Source: Niabella pedocola
GTDB lineage: Bacteria; Bacteroidota; Bacteroidia; Chitinophagales; Chitinophagaceae
Length of the DNA: 64,000 nt
Direction: 5' to 3'
Assembly (NCBI RefSeq): GCF_021044425.1
Contig: NZ_JAJNEC010000005.1
Span: 434,001 to 498,000, forward strand
This document shows positions 27,155 through 37,800 of the stretch, in pieces. Position 1 is the stretch's first letter. Every line of letters starts with the position of its first letter. The translations under genes were made by a program, and so were the position numbers. Below the pieces are notes generated by a model. That model was not told the origin of the DNA, made no database searches, and saw only the letters and a list, made by a program, of their open reading frames with translations.

Positions 27155-27961
27155 TTATTTAACATAGATCTCTTTTTTATCAAAGGTATTGGCGCTGAAA
27201 TATCCCAACGCACCACCGCGGATATTTGAGACCGGATTTCCCGGTGAGGCGCTCTGGTTCTGGCCCAAACCGCTTTGGGTTAAGCTGTACCAGAAGTCGT
27301 AGTTATCCTTATTGATGCAGCGCATTTCCACCCGCAGGTTATCCCCGCTCTTCAGATCTGACGCCTCATCGCCCGCAAAGATCAGCAATTCATACACCAC
27401 GTTCCGGCCATCAATCAGTTTATCATTGGTTAAAAAAATCGTGTTCTCTTTACGTCCGTCTACAAACTGCGTAAACCGGTATGCGTTCCCTTCACCCGGC
27501 GGATCTTTGAACTCCACGGTTGCAATCAATCGCTGCCGCCCTACAAATACCCGGCTGGTGGTGTACAGGGAATCCAGCTTTACTTTCAGCGGCATCGTGG
27601 AACTAGCCGTAAACACTTCACCGCCTATTTTTACCGATAGCTGATACGTAGCCCCGGGTTTTCCCGAAGCATTGGCCCGGTAAAGCCCGTTGCCTTTATG
27701 CTGTAGCAACACCGGCACTTTGCCATCTTCAGAAATGGTTACAAGGGCATTTCCCACACCTTTAAAAACATTCGTATCTGATATATTGAGTGTTTGGGAA
27801 ATGATCACGTTGTACGAATCGTTATTATCCGTAACCGTGCCTTCAATAACATATCGCTTATCAACGCTGTTAATATCTACCTGGATCACTTTCTGGCAGC
27901 CTGTTGTAATGAAGAGCAGGAAGCCCAGTAAACCGTAAATAAAAAAGATATTCCGACGCAT
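27155..27961 (-). CDS. DUF4249 outer-membrane lipoprotein
   Basis: This 268-residue protein has a lipobox LFITTGC near residues 16-22. It is beta-rich with VIEGTVTDNNDSYNVIISQT and the later CINKDNYDFWYSL motif seen in DUF4249 proteins. These are partners of small TonB receptors in Bacteroidota and are thought to serve as surface lids, in the same way SusD serves SusC. It follows the receptor gene by 6 bp. The ligand is unknown. Confidence 0.82.
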   Translation of the reverse strand: MRRNIFFIYGLLGFLLFITTGCQKVIQVDINSVDKRYVIEGTVTDNNDSYNVIISQTLNISDTNVFKGVGNALVTISEDGKVPVLLQHKGNGLYRANASGKPGATYQLSVKIGGEVFTASSTMPLKVKLDSLYTTSRVFVGRQRLIATVEFKDPPGEGNAYRFTQFVDGRKENTIFLTNDKLIDGRNVVYELLIFAGDEASDLKSGDNLRVEMRCINKDNYDFWYSLTQSGLGQNQSASPGNPVSNIRGGALGYFSANTFDKKEIYVK

Positions 27962-27967
27962 GTTGCT

Positions 27968-30289
27968 TTAAAATTTAAAATGCCAGGAAATAGAGGGCAC
28001 AAAACGGAAAAGGGAGGTTTGTACCGCCTCTGTTATGTCGGTATCCTTATCGTTCTGCTGAAAAGAGATCAGGTACGCATTTTCCCGCCCGTAGGCATTA
28101 AAGAGGCTGAAGGCCAGTTCTGAGGAGGTGTTCTTTTTCCTGGTACGCAGCTGCCTCGTAGCGCCCAGGTCCAGCCGGTGATAGGCCGGCATCCGGTAGG
28201 CATTGCGCTTTGTATAATAAAAAACGACCTGCTTATCGATCACATATTTTCCGCTGGGAAACGTAACGGCATCGCCGGTATAATAGACCCAGTTGGCAGA
28301 AAGATTCCATTTTTTATTGAGCTGGTAATTGGTTACAATCGCCACGTCATGGGTACGGTCCTGCCGGGCATTGTACCATTCCCCGTCATTAATGCCGGCA
28401 ATCTTCCGTTCGGTTTTGGAAAGTGTATAGCCCAGCCAGCCGGTAAGTCGTCCCTGTTTTTTCTTCAGCAGCAATTCCAGGCCGTAAGCCCTTCCGATAC
28501 CGGAGAGCAGCTGTGTTTCAATAGCATCGTTGGTATATACATCTGCCCCGGTGCGGTAATCGATCTGGTTCTGAAACGCCTTATAATAGGCCTCGGCGGT
28601 AAGTTCATACCGGTTGCCGGAAAGATTCTTATACCAGCCCATCGAATAAATATCTACCAGCTCCGGCTTAATGCTATTGGTACTGGCCACCCATTTATCG
28701 GTGGGAAAATTGGCCGCCGAATTGGAGATCAGATGCAGGTTCTGGGCGTTACGTGCATAGGATGCTTTCAGCGATGTGCTGCTATTTAAGATAAAGCTGG
28801 CAGCGATCCGGGGTTCCATGTTCCAGTAATTTTTTACAAGCGCGCCTTTCCGGTAGCTTAAGGTGTCGGTGATGGTTCCGTTGCCATCTACTTCATAAAA
28901 ATCACCGGGTCCAAAAATGGCAAAGGAAGACAGGCGCATACCAAAGGTCAGGTTCAACCAGGAAGCGGCGCTCCAGGTATCGGTGGCAAAAACAGCCGTT
29001 TCCCAGGAATACCGGTCCTGCAGGTAGAGATCGTTGTAGCTTGTTTTGCCGGAGCTGGTGATCTCACCCGGAGTGATCGTATGATAAATGGAATTAAATC
29101 CAAAGCGGAGCGAATGGCGGGATCCGGCATACCATTGTATTTCCTCCTTCAGATTCAGATCACGGATCTGCGAAAAAATGTTCAGATCATTGTTGGCATT
29201 ATTGATGGCGATATTGTAATTAAAATCGCTGTAGATAAAGGAGGTATTGGAGAAGAGCCGGTCGTTAAAAATATGGTTCCAGCGTAGCGTTCCGGTCTTG
29301 TTTCCCCAGTCCATCCCAAATTGTTTCTCCAGCTTCAGTACATCGCGCCCCAGGTAACCGGAAAGATACAACCGGTCCTTTTCCCCAAGCGTATAATTCA
29401 TTTTGGCATTGATATCATAAAAAAACAGGCGGGTATTCTTATTCGTAGAATCGCCAAACACGGGCAGAAACAGGTCTGCATAGGTACGTCTGCCGGATAC
29501 CAGGAAGGAGGACCGGTCTTCCTGTATGGGCCCTTCCACATTGAGTTTTGCCGAAATCAATCCCACACCACCGCTTACCGCATACCGCTGATTATTGCCC
29601 TCATTCATTTTCACGTCCAACACCGATGAAAGCCTGCCGCCGTACTGGGCCGGCATGCCGCCTTTATACACCGTTACATCTTTTACAATATCCGAATTAA
29701 AGGTAGAAAAGAAACCCATGAGGTGCGAGGCGTTGTATACATTGGCTTCATCCAGGAGGATCAGGTTCTGATCCGTAGAACCGCCTCTTACATAAAAACC
29801 GCTGTTGCCATCACCAGCAGATTTGATCCCCGGCAGTAACTGAATGGCTTTTAAAATATCCCGCTCGCCCAGCAACATCGGGATGGTATTGATTTCCTTC
29901 ATGGTCAGCCGCTCTACACCCATCTGTGTGCCCCGGATGGTACGGCCCTTTGTATTGGCCGTCACCTGCACATCATCCAGGTTTACAACCTGGTCCGGCA
30001 GCAATACATTTTGTACTTTATTACCGTTCAGCTGAATGGTTTCCGTTACCGTTTCGTAGCCAACGGCCGAATACGAAACCGTATAACTCCCTTTTGAAAG
30101 GGTGAGGGAATAGAAGCCGTACTCGTTGGAAGTGGTACCGGCGGCACCGCCCTGTACCTCCACACTTGCATTGATCAATGTTTCCCCGCTGGCGGCTGAT
30201 TTTACGGTACCGCTAAGAGTAACTTTTTCCTGCGCAAAGGAAACCAGTGCGAATAATATGGCAATAAAAAGAATACCTGTCTTCTTCAT
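27968..30289 (-). CDS. TonB-dependent outer-membrane receptor
   Basis: The ATG at 30289 gives a normal signal peptide (MKKTGILFIAILFALVSFAQ); an ATG at 30313 adds 8 residues before it, so I prefer 30289. The product is about 773 residues. It has an N-terminal carboxypeptidase-regulatory-like domain (TLSGTVKSAASGETLINAS), a plug beginning around residue 100 with FYVRGGSTDQNLILLDEANVYN, and a barrel ending in the typical terminal aromatic residue (WHFKF). It imports an unknown substrate with TonB-ExbBD energy. Paired with DUF4249, it is not a SusC type. Confidence 0.88.
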   Translation of the reverse strand: MKKTGILFIAILFALVSFAQEKVTLSGTVKSAASGETLINASVEVQGGAAGTTSNEYGFYSLTLSKGSYTVSYSAVGYETVTETIQLNGNKVQNVLLPDQVVNLDDVQVTANTKGRTIRGTQMGVERLTMKEINTIPMLLGERDILKAIQLLPGIKSAGDGNSGFYVRGGSTDQNLILLDEANVYNASHLMGFFSTFNSDIVKDVTVYKGGMPAQYGGRLSSVLDVKMNEGNNQRYAVSGGVGLISAKLNVEGPIQEDRSSFLVSGRRTYADLFLPVFGDSTNKNTRLFFYDINAKMNYTLGEKDRLYLSGYLGRDVLKLEKQFGMDWGNKTGTLRWNHIFNDRLFSNTSFIYSDFNYNIAINNANNDLNIFSQIRDLNLKEEIQWYAGSRHSLRFGFNSIYHTITPGEITSSGKTSYNDLYLQDRYSWETAVFATDTWSAASWLNLTFGMRLSSFAIFGPGDFYEVDGNGTITDTLSYRKGALVKNYWNMEPRIAASFILNSSTSLKASYARNAQNLHLISNSAANFPTDKWVASTNSIKPELVDIYSMGWYKNLSGNRYELTAEAYYKAFQNQIDYRTGADVYTNDAIETQLLSGIGRAYGLELLLKKKQGRLTGWLGYTLSKTERKIAGINDGEWYNARQDRTHDVAIVTNYQLNKKWNLSANWVYYTGDAVTFPSGKYVIDKQVVFYYTKRNAYRMPAYHRLDLGATRQLRTRKKNTSSELAFSLFNAYGRENAYLISFQQNDKDTDITEAVQTSLFRFVPSISWHFKF

Positions 30290-30342
30290 AAATGATGTCA
30301 TAAACAACCTCAATTCAACAAAAATAGCCGAACTGCGGCAGA

Positions 30343-32358
30343 TTATTGCTGTCCGGCTCCACGGGGCGGAACGATAAAGGATAAGGGCTTTTTAAAGAAA
30401 TGCCGGATAATGATCCGGATCAATTCCGGATAACGCCGCAATTGAATGCCTCTTGATTTTACGGCTACAAAAAACGCCAGCGAAAAACTCACCAGGAAAT
30501 TAAAGAACCCGATCCCCAAAACGCCCAGGAATACTGTTAACAGGTAATGCCCAGGCACCGCGCGTATACCCAAACCGTAAACACCAATAGCCATATTGCC
30601 CGATGAGATGGTAATATGCCGGATATCGAAGGGCACCCCGAATATTTTACCCACATTGGCGGCCATTCCTAAAAAAAATCCCAGGCTGATGTTTCCGGCA
30701 TAGGCGCCTGCATTCTTTTCTATAAAACCGGCCCACCATCCTCTTTTTTGGGCAGAAGTACTGCCGTATAATCCCGGGTGATGTGCCAGCCGGCCAGCGA
30801 TATTGCTAAAGCGGATCTTATTTTGTACATACCCTGCAATGATCCCGCTTAAAAACAAAAACACACCGGTATTGCAGGCATACAACAGCGAAAGACTTTG
30901 AAAGGGATGCTGCTCCTGCAACAGCCTGAAGGCCGCTTCTCCGGATACCAGCTTTCGCCCTATTATTTGATGATAGGCCCAGGCAAGCAGGTAGGTGCCC
31001 GGAAATACGATGATCAGGTTTCCCACGAAAGAGGCCGTTTGGCTCCGGATCACTTTAGCCACCGTAAAGGCCATGCTTTGAAGATCGGGCTGGCCCAGGC
31101 TCTTTTTCGAATCCAGCGAAACGGCCACAGCATTGGCCGTAAAGGCCGGCTGTTTGGTAGCCAGTGTGGATCCGGTTTGGTCGATCAGCACAAACCCGGC
31201 ACTGTAGTTTACACTGTACCAGAAGCCCTGCCAGAAATAGGCATAATGCAGTTTGCTCAGGATGTTTTTAACAATAGCTACAAAGCAGATGATGAGCCCA
31301 CCCCACATGGCACTTACCAGCATATTCAGGTAATCCCTGCGGGTAGTGGTAATGTACTTGCCACCCTTTTGCCCTTTATGCTCCGCAATCTGATATGCGA
31401 TATAACCGACGCCCTGTGAAATAAACTGGCGGATGCTGTTCTTGAGATTTTCATTGCGCACCAGCAGTTTAAAAAGATCTACAAACCGTCCGATATCGAA
31501 ATGATCATCGTTATCAATTGTGTCCAGCAGGATCTGCATGCGTTCAATACGCGCGGTCAGGATCAGCAGGAGATAGCTCTGGCGGATGCTGGTACCCCGC
31601 TGGTCCTGGTGTTCACGGATATGAAGGATCTCATTTTCTATTTCAAAAAGTACGAGTTTCAGCCGGTTCACCACTTCACGGATATGATACGGATCGTTCT
31701 TTTCCTGCTGCAGTTCATGTAACAGGCGGCTCTGCAACAGAAAAGGATTTTCCTGTATCGGGTGGATGGGTGCAATATAACCGGCAATCTCCTTTTCCAG
31801 CCCATTGTTGGCCACCTGAAACGACAATACCGTCAGCGCATCGATGAGGTGCTCCGTCAAACGTGGATCTTTGGCCTGCAGCGTAAATTGCAGCAATTCA
31901 AAAAAACTGATCCAGGTAGCCCGCCGGATCGCTTCGATCCAAACATGATCGTTTTTCCGGTAAAAGACGCGGTCGAGCACATATACAAAATCATTGGTAT
32001 CCTGCTCCCGGGGAAGCATTTTATGCTTCAGTTTACCCATCAGCTCATCCCAAAAGCCACTGCTGACCGGGATGCCGCTTTCTGTAAACGCCCCTTCCAG
32101 CCGGGTATTGATCAATTGTACCAGTATCGCCTGCTGCAACCGGGAAACAAAGGATGGATGTGCTTCCAGGAAAAGGATCATATCCTTCATACGGGCATCT
32201 GCCAGGTGTTGTTCATTTTTTGGCGGCCGCAGATCCCCGAAAAAAGCGATCAGGAAATGAAGACTTTCTTCTTTTGTGGTAACATCATAGGCCGATTCAT
32301 TTTCCAGAACCTTTTCACAAAAGCTTTTTTCTTTTTTTTTCCTTTTAAATAAATGCAT
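30343..32358 (-). CDS. Membrane protein of the site-specific recombinase Gcr family
   Basis: This 671-residue protein is soluble and helical to about residue 340. It then has several transmembrane helices (for example LLICFVAIVKNIL, ILAWAYHQIIG, LFLSGIIAGYVQNKIR, FFNFLVSFSLAFFVAV). The whole resembles the family PF10136, annotated as a site-specific recombinase after gonococcal Gcr. I see neither a Tyr-recombinase R-H-R-Y set nor a serine-recombinase S motif, and the membrane half argues against DNA recombination. The function should be considered unknown. It is on the same strand as its neighbours. Confidence 0.7.
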   Translation of the reverse strand: MHLFKRKKKEKSFCEKVLENESAYDVTTKEESLHFLIAFFGDLRPPKNEQHLADARMKDMILFLEAHPSFVSRLQQAILVQLINTRLEGAFTESGIPVSSGFWDELMGKLKHKMLPREQDTNDFVYVLDRVFYRKNDHVWIEAIRRATWISFFELLQFTLQAKDPRLTEHLIDALTVLSFQVANNGLEKEIAGYIAPIHPIQENPFLLQSRLLHELQQEKNDPYHIREVVNRLKLVLFEIENEILHIREHQDQRGTSIRQSYLLLILTARIERMQILLDTIDNDDHFDIGRFVDLFKLLVRNENLKNSIRQFISQGVGYIAYQIAEHKGQKGGKYITTTRRDYLNMLVSAMWGGLIICFVAIVKNILSKLHYAYFWQGFWYSVNYSAGFVLIDQTGSTLATKQPAFTANAVAVSLDSKKSLGQPDLQSMAFTVAKVIRSQTASFVGNLIIVFPGTYLLAWAYHQIIGRKLVSGEAAFRLLQEQHPFQSLSLLYACNTGVFLFLSGIIAGYVQNKIRFSNIAGRLAHHPGLYGSTSAQKRGWWAGFIEKNAGAYAGNISLGFFLGMAANVGKIFGVPFDIRHITISSGNMAIGVYGLGIRAVPGHYLLTVFLGVLGIGFFNFLVSFSLAFFVAVKSRGIQLRRYPELIRIIIRHFFKKPLSFIVPPRGAGQQ

Positions 32359-32446
32359 CCGCTTTTTTTAACCGGCACCCGGAGGTATCCGGATTAAACT
32401 TCTGCTTAAAAATAGCAAAACAACGCTTGTATTCCTGCCGGGTAAC

Positions 32447-33328
32447 CTATGAAATTATTGTTACGGACCAGGTTCGTTCAAAATGCGCACCCGGCTCAAG
32501 GATATGGATACCCTCTTTTGTTGTAAGGTCCTGACTGGTTCCTACCGTATCCGCAATACCGCACCAGGGTTCAATACACACAAAATCCGCCCCGGGTGCC
32601 GCCCATATGCCCAGGTAGGGAAATCCCTCCCAACTGAAAGCAAATCCCTTGCCGTTCTTATCGGAGCGCAGTGCCAGCTTCCGTGATTTCAGGTCTTTCA
32701 ATACCACCGCGTCTTTTGCAAACAATCCTTTATTTAAACGCAATATGTTGGTATTGTTAAAAAAGGGAATGGGTTCCTGCGCCAGCAGGCCGCCTTCTTC
32801 AATGGGCCATCTTCCGGCATCTTCTTTTTCATCAAATTCGAGGTAGTACTCTACGTAAGCATCTCCTTTAAACAGCGGTAATTTAAATGCAGGATGTCCG
32901 CCAACAGAAAACCACATGGTCTTATCACCGGTATTTAGCACGTCATAGGTTACGTTCAGCGTTCTTCCTTCAAGCTGGTATCTGATTTTGAAATCAAATT
33001 CAAACGGATATGATTTCAATGTTTCTGCGGTACTTTTCAGCGAAAATACCAGTTCATCGGCCAGCTGTCCTACCGGTGAAAAATCCATTTCCCGCGCAAA
33101 GCCATGCCGGTTCAGCTGGTAGCGCTGCCCTTGATACTGATAGGTATTGTCCTTGAGCGCGCCCACTATCGGAAATAACACAGGCGAATGCTTGCCCCAT
33201 ATTTCCGGGTTGCCACCCCACATATATTCCTGCCCGGTACTTCTGTCAATCAGACTTTGCAGTTCTGCACCTTTTTCCGAAACCGCAATCTTCACTACAC
33301 TGTTTTCTATCTGGTATATTTTTGCCAT
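32447..33328 (-). CDS. Aldose-1-epimerase family protein (LacX-like)
   Basis: This 293-residue cytoplasmic protein has the galactose mutarotase fold. GGHPAFKLPLF carries the catalytic His, and a later IEPWCGIADT supplies the catalytic Glu region. YQLEGRTLNVTYDVLNTGDKTM is the family strand. It belongs to the LacX-type branch and interconverts alpha and beta anomers of hexoses. It sits at the left edge of the sulfatase locus but 103 bp beyond its last gene, with a weak TATATTTT element at 33355-33362 (minus strand), so it may be independent. Confidence 0.85.
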   Translation of the reverse strand: MAKIYQIENSVVKIAVSEKGAELQSLIDRSTGQEYMWGGNPEIWGKHSPVLFPIVGALKDNTYQYQGQRYQLNRHGFAREMDFSPVGQLADELVFSLKSTAETLKSYPFEFDFKIRYQLEGRTLNVTYDVLNTGDKTMWFSVGGHPAFKLPLFKGDAYVEYYLEFDEKEDAGRWPIEEGGLLAQEPIPFFNNTNILRLNKGLFAKDAVVLKDLKSRKLALRSDKNGKGFAFSWEGFPYLGIWAAPGADFVCIEPWCGIADTVGTSQDLTTKEGIHILEPGAHFERTWSVTIIS

Positions 33329-33431
33329 AGCATGCCAATTTGAACATTAAACGGAAAATATACCATTTTAGTATCTGTTTTTGCAATAAATTCCTGTTTT
33401 TCAATGTCTGACAATTGTAAAAAATTCCAGA

Positions 33432-34862
33432 TCATTCCCGGATATCCCAGTCCGCAGGTGCTTTGAATGTTGCCCTTCCCTGCTCATAGGGCGGTACTTT
33501 TTCCGCGGGAGTGATTGCCTGGTATTTTTTTGATAGTTCCAGCAGCGCCTTTACCTGCTCCGGATACCGGTCACCCAGGTTTTCTTTTTCATAGGGATCT
33601 TTATCCATTGCAAAAAGTTGCGGTACCGTTGCCGCACCTGCAGCCCTGGGCAGTACCAGTTTCCATTCGCCTTTGATCAGCGTGCCGTTTCCAAGATAGA
33701 AGGTGCGCGTATCGTTTTTCTGTTCTTTCAGACTTTTTAAAACAGAGATCCCGTCATACGGCTGCGGAGGAGGCGCCTTTATCCCGGCGATCTCCCGGAG
33801 CGTGGGCGCAATATCGATATACCCCATTACCTGGTTGGAGGTCCAGCCGCCTTTAAACCCGGCCGGCCAACGGATTACGGCGGGCACCCGCACCCCGCCT
33901 TCCCACTCCTGGAATTTAAAGCCCCGCAAGGGCTGATTCCGGCCGCCCTCCTTTTGAGCGGCACCGTTATCGCTCTGGAACAATACCAGGGTGTTTTCAT
34001 CGATACCTGCCTTTTGGAGCGCCTCCAGGATACGGCCGATACCCGCATCCATTGCCGTAACCATCGCCGCATAGGTTTGCCGGCGCGTATTGCCTCTTCC
34101 CATTACACCTTCGGAGCCGGCCTGCTCTTTTCCAAAAACAGGTTTTGATGGATCAAACCCATACGGCATGAGATCGGTTTCTTTGGCCTGTAAAGGGCCG
34201 TGCGGTGCGTTGTACGCTACATATAAAAAGAAAGGCCCCTGCTTATTATAATTGTTGATGCATTGTACCGCTTCTTTTGTGATGAGGTCTGTAGTATAGC
34301 CGGTGTCTTTTGATGTTTTCCAGTCGTTATGCCAGTCCAGCGCCCCCTCGCGCATATGCGTAAAATAATCAATGGCTCCGTTATAATGCCCGTAAAAATG
34401 CGTAAATCCCCGGCTCAGGGGCAGGTATTTCCGCCGGGAATGTCCCAGGTGCCATTTACCGATGGCCGCCCGGTTCTTATAGCCGGCCGGTGCCAGCATT
34501 TGCGGCAGGAATTCGGCCGCTGTATCTACGCCGAAATCCAGCCAGGGCGCAATCACGTTCTCCCGTAATCCATAGCGCTCCGGCAGCCGCCCCGTCATAA
34601 TGCCGGTGCGGGTGGGGGAACAGATGGGGCTTACATAATACCGGTTCAGGACCACACCTTCCCGTGCCAGCTGATCTATATGCGGTGTGCGGATCTCACT
34701 GCCATGAAAACCTACATCCCCCCAACCCATATCATCTGCTACAATGATGATTATATTGGGCGGTGCCTGCTGGGCGCAGGACTGACGCAACCAAAAAGAA
34801 CACAGGAGCAGGAGGCAGGCGCTATGCCTGATCTTTCCGGAAAACGGAATCTTTATATGCAT
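33432..34862 (-). CDS. Type I sulfatase S1 (CSPTR motif)
   Basis: This 476-residue protein has a signal peptide to about residue 30. The catalytic motif is C81-S-P-T-R85 (CSPTRTGIMTG), whose Cys must be converted to formylglycine. Metal ligands appear in IVADDMGWGD and FQSDNGA. It has no lipobox, so it is periplasmic. It would remove sulfate from a carbohydrate ester. Its 5' end overlaps the HTCS gene by 41 bp, so the two are probably translationally coupled. Confidence 0.92.
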   Translation of the reverse strand: MHIKIPFSGKIRHSACLLLLCSFWLRQSCAQQAPPNIIIIVADDMGWGDVGFHGSEIRTPHIDQLAREGVVLNRYYVSPICSPTRTGIMTGRLPERYGLRENVIAPWLDFGVDTAAEFLPQMLAPAGYKNRAAIGKWHLGHSRRKYLPLSRGFTHFYGHYNGAIDYFTHMREGALDWHNDWKTSKDTGYTTDLITKEAVQCINNYNKQGPFFLYVAYNAPHGPLQAKETDLMPYGFDPSKPVFGKEQAGSEGVMGRGNTRRQTYAAMVTAMDAGIGRILEALQKAGIDENTLVLFQSDNGAAQKEGGRNQPLRGFKFQEWEGGVRVPAVIRWPAGFKGGWTSNQVMGYIDIAPTLREIAGIKAPPPQPYDGISVLKSLKEQKNDTRTFYLGNGTLIKGEWKLVLPRAAGAATVPQLFAMDKDPYEKENLGDRYPEQVKALLELSKKYQAITPAEKVPPYEQGRATFKAPADWDIRE

Positions 34863-37800
34863 GGTCTGACAGATATTTTTCTACAAATTCACTGGGTGTT
34901 ACGCCAAACTGAAGCGTAAAACATTTGGTAAAATACGAGGGTGAATTAAACCCGGTACGGTACCCAGCTTCGGAAACATTACACTTGCCGGATAATAATA
35001 ATTTGGCGGATTCTTTTAAACGGATCACCCGGATGAATTCATTCGGGCTGTTCCCCGAAATCGCCTTTAGTTTCTTATGCAAGGTGGAACGGCTCATGGC
35101 TACGGCCTTGCTGAGCTCCTCTACCGACAACTGATAATCATCCAGGCGCTCCTCAATGATCGCAGTGATCTTTTCAATAAACACCTGGTCGCTAGGGTTA
35201 TTATACAGGGTATCGGCTTCCACAAAGGGATGGGCGCTGAATTTCTCTTTCAGGCGAGCCCTTGTTTCCAGCAGGTTTTTTATCGTTGCCCGCACCTGTT
35301 TCCATTTAAAGGGCTTCATGATATATGCATCGGCGCCGCTTTCCAGCGCCTGCAACTCCGCGTCCGTGGTACTCCTGGCTGTAAGCAGCACTACCGGTAC
35401 ATGACTGCTGCTGATCTGTTCCCTGATCCTCCGGCATAGCGTAATGCCATCCATTTCGGGCATCATCACATCCGACAGTACCAGTTCGATCTGCCGGGCC
35501 TGCAAAATGCCCAGCGCTTCTTTTCCATTGATCGCACAACAGGTATGATAGCCCTCGGCCTTGAGGCTAGCCGAAATAAAATCCAGCATATTCAGATCAT
35601 CCTCCACCACAAGAATGGTAGGGCCTCCGGTGTCGCCATCCATTACTGCGTCTGCTTCCCCGGCCGGCAACGCGGACACTTCATCCTTTAAAACGGTTTC
35701 AAAAGGGAGAATGAGCACAAACGTCGTAAAGCCATCTTTTCCGTTCACGGCGGTTAATGCCCCCGAATGTTTCTCCGCCAGCGCTTTTGCCAGTGAAAGT
35801 CCGATACCCGTACCACCGATATTGTTCAGTTGTCCGCCGGTGCCCGCCACTTTGTAAAAGGGTTTAAACACCGCAGTAAGCTCCGCTTCGGGTATGCCGA
35901 TGCCATCGTCTTTTATCTGAACGGATACCGAGCCCTGGCCCCTCGCATCCGGTTTCTGCTGGCATACCCGGAGCTCGACAGTTGTGGCCGCGAATTTAAA
36001 GGCATTCATCAAAAGGTTATTGAGGATCTTCTGCAGCGCCTCGGGATCTGCATCAATGGTAAGCCGGTCTACATCTGTTGTTAACAGGAACTGCAGTTTC
36101 TTTTGCACAGCAATGGCATTAAAACGGGCATACAACGCCTGTACAAAAGAGATCAGCTCTACCGGCTCCTTGCGTATGGTATAGATATCGCTCTCGATCC
36201 TGCGAAAATCGAGCAACTGGTTCACCAGCGACTGGAGGCGTTCACTGTTTTCCTCCATCACCTTCAGTTGTTTACGCTGCTCGCTCTGAAGTGCTGCATC
36301 CTTCAGGTTCTCCAGGGGCGCCATGATCAGCGAAAGCGGGGTACGTATTTCATGCGCCATGGTGGTAAAGAAATCCATTTTCTGCTGATAGAATTCCTTT
36401 TCCCGCTGCACTTTCATTTTTTCCAGCCGCACTTCATTTTTCCGGATCTCGCGCCGTTTATAATAGTTGCGCAATAAGAAAACGGCCGCCACCAGCAATG
36501 CTGCGTACAGGATATAGGCCAGATTGGTTCTGTAAAACGGAGGCCGTACCCGCACTCCTACCGATATCTCCTTATCATTCCAGTTACCGTAGATATCGGT
36601 GGCTTTTACTTTAAATGTATAGGTTCCGGGGGGCAGGTTGGTATACGTAGCTATCCGCTGCGTGCCTACATTATTCCACTGGTTATCGAAGCCCTCCATT
36701 TTGTAGGCATATTTTATTTTGCCTGGATCTTTGAAATCCAAAAGTGCATATTCAAAACTGATGACCGACTGCCTGTACGATAACTGGATTTTATTCGTAA
36801 ACCCTATTAGCTGTTGCAGAACACTTTTTTTATCATCCAGATCCGGCTCATGATCAAAGATCTTAAAACTGATGAGGATCAGGTTGCTGCCGGATGTTGC
36901 TGTGCGGATCTTTTCCGGGTAAAAGGCGTTAAACCCATTGATTCCTCCCAGGAAAATGCGGCCATCCCGTGCACGGTAATAGGCGTTGTAATTATAGAGT
37001 TTTCCCTGAAGACTATTGAGCCCGGTATAAGACCATACCTTCCCCTCTTTCTCCGAAAAGCGGAGCAACCCGTTATTGGTAGAAAGCCATAAATAGCCCC
37101 GGTCATCCGGCACAATGCCAAACACCACATTACTTATGCCTTGTTCCTGTCCGTACCGTTTAAATTTGCCGGTCCGTTTATCCAGCCTGTTCAGCCCGCC
37201 GCCATCGGTACCAGCCCATAATCTTCCTTCCGGATCATCGTATAGCGAAATGATCTTGTTTGAACTGATCGATTCCGTATCACGCACAGTACGGAACTGC
37301 TGCCATTTCCCGGTTTTAAAATCTTTCTTTAAAAGCCCGTTTTCATAAGTTGCGATCCACAGGCAGCGGTCGGTATCTTCCCACACTTTATAGATACAGC
37401 TGTTGTGCAGGTCCATATCCGTAACCTTTGTAAATTGCTGCTTTGCCGGATCAAAAATATTCAAACCCTTTACGGTTCCGATCCAAACCACCCCACTGCG
37501 GTCTTCATAAATGCTGTAGATACTGTTGGAGCTGATACTGCCTGGATCAGCCGGATTGTGATGATACTGGGTAACCACGCCGGTGTTGAGATCTACCCGG
37601 TTCAATCCCCCGGAAAATGTGCCCACCCAAAGCCGGTTGCCCCGGTCCTTGTATAAAGCATGGATATTGGAATAGGAAAGCGGTTGCGTGTACGGTGGGA
37701 ACGGATACTTATAGAATTTACCGGTGGCTGTTTCGAAATAATTTAATCCGCCGTTTTCCGTGCCCACCCAGAAATTGCCCGGGCGGTCCTCCAGGAAACA

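Noticed and set aside
27975..30289. TonB receptor considered as a SusC homologue
   Set aside because: Length near 773, no SusC RGANGVV signature, and it is paired with DUF4249 rather than SusD.
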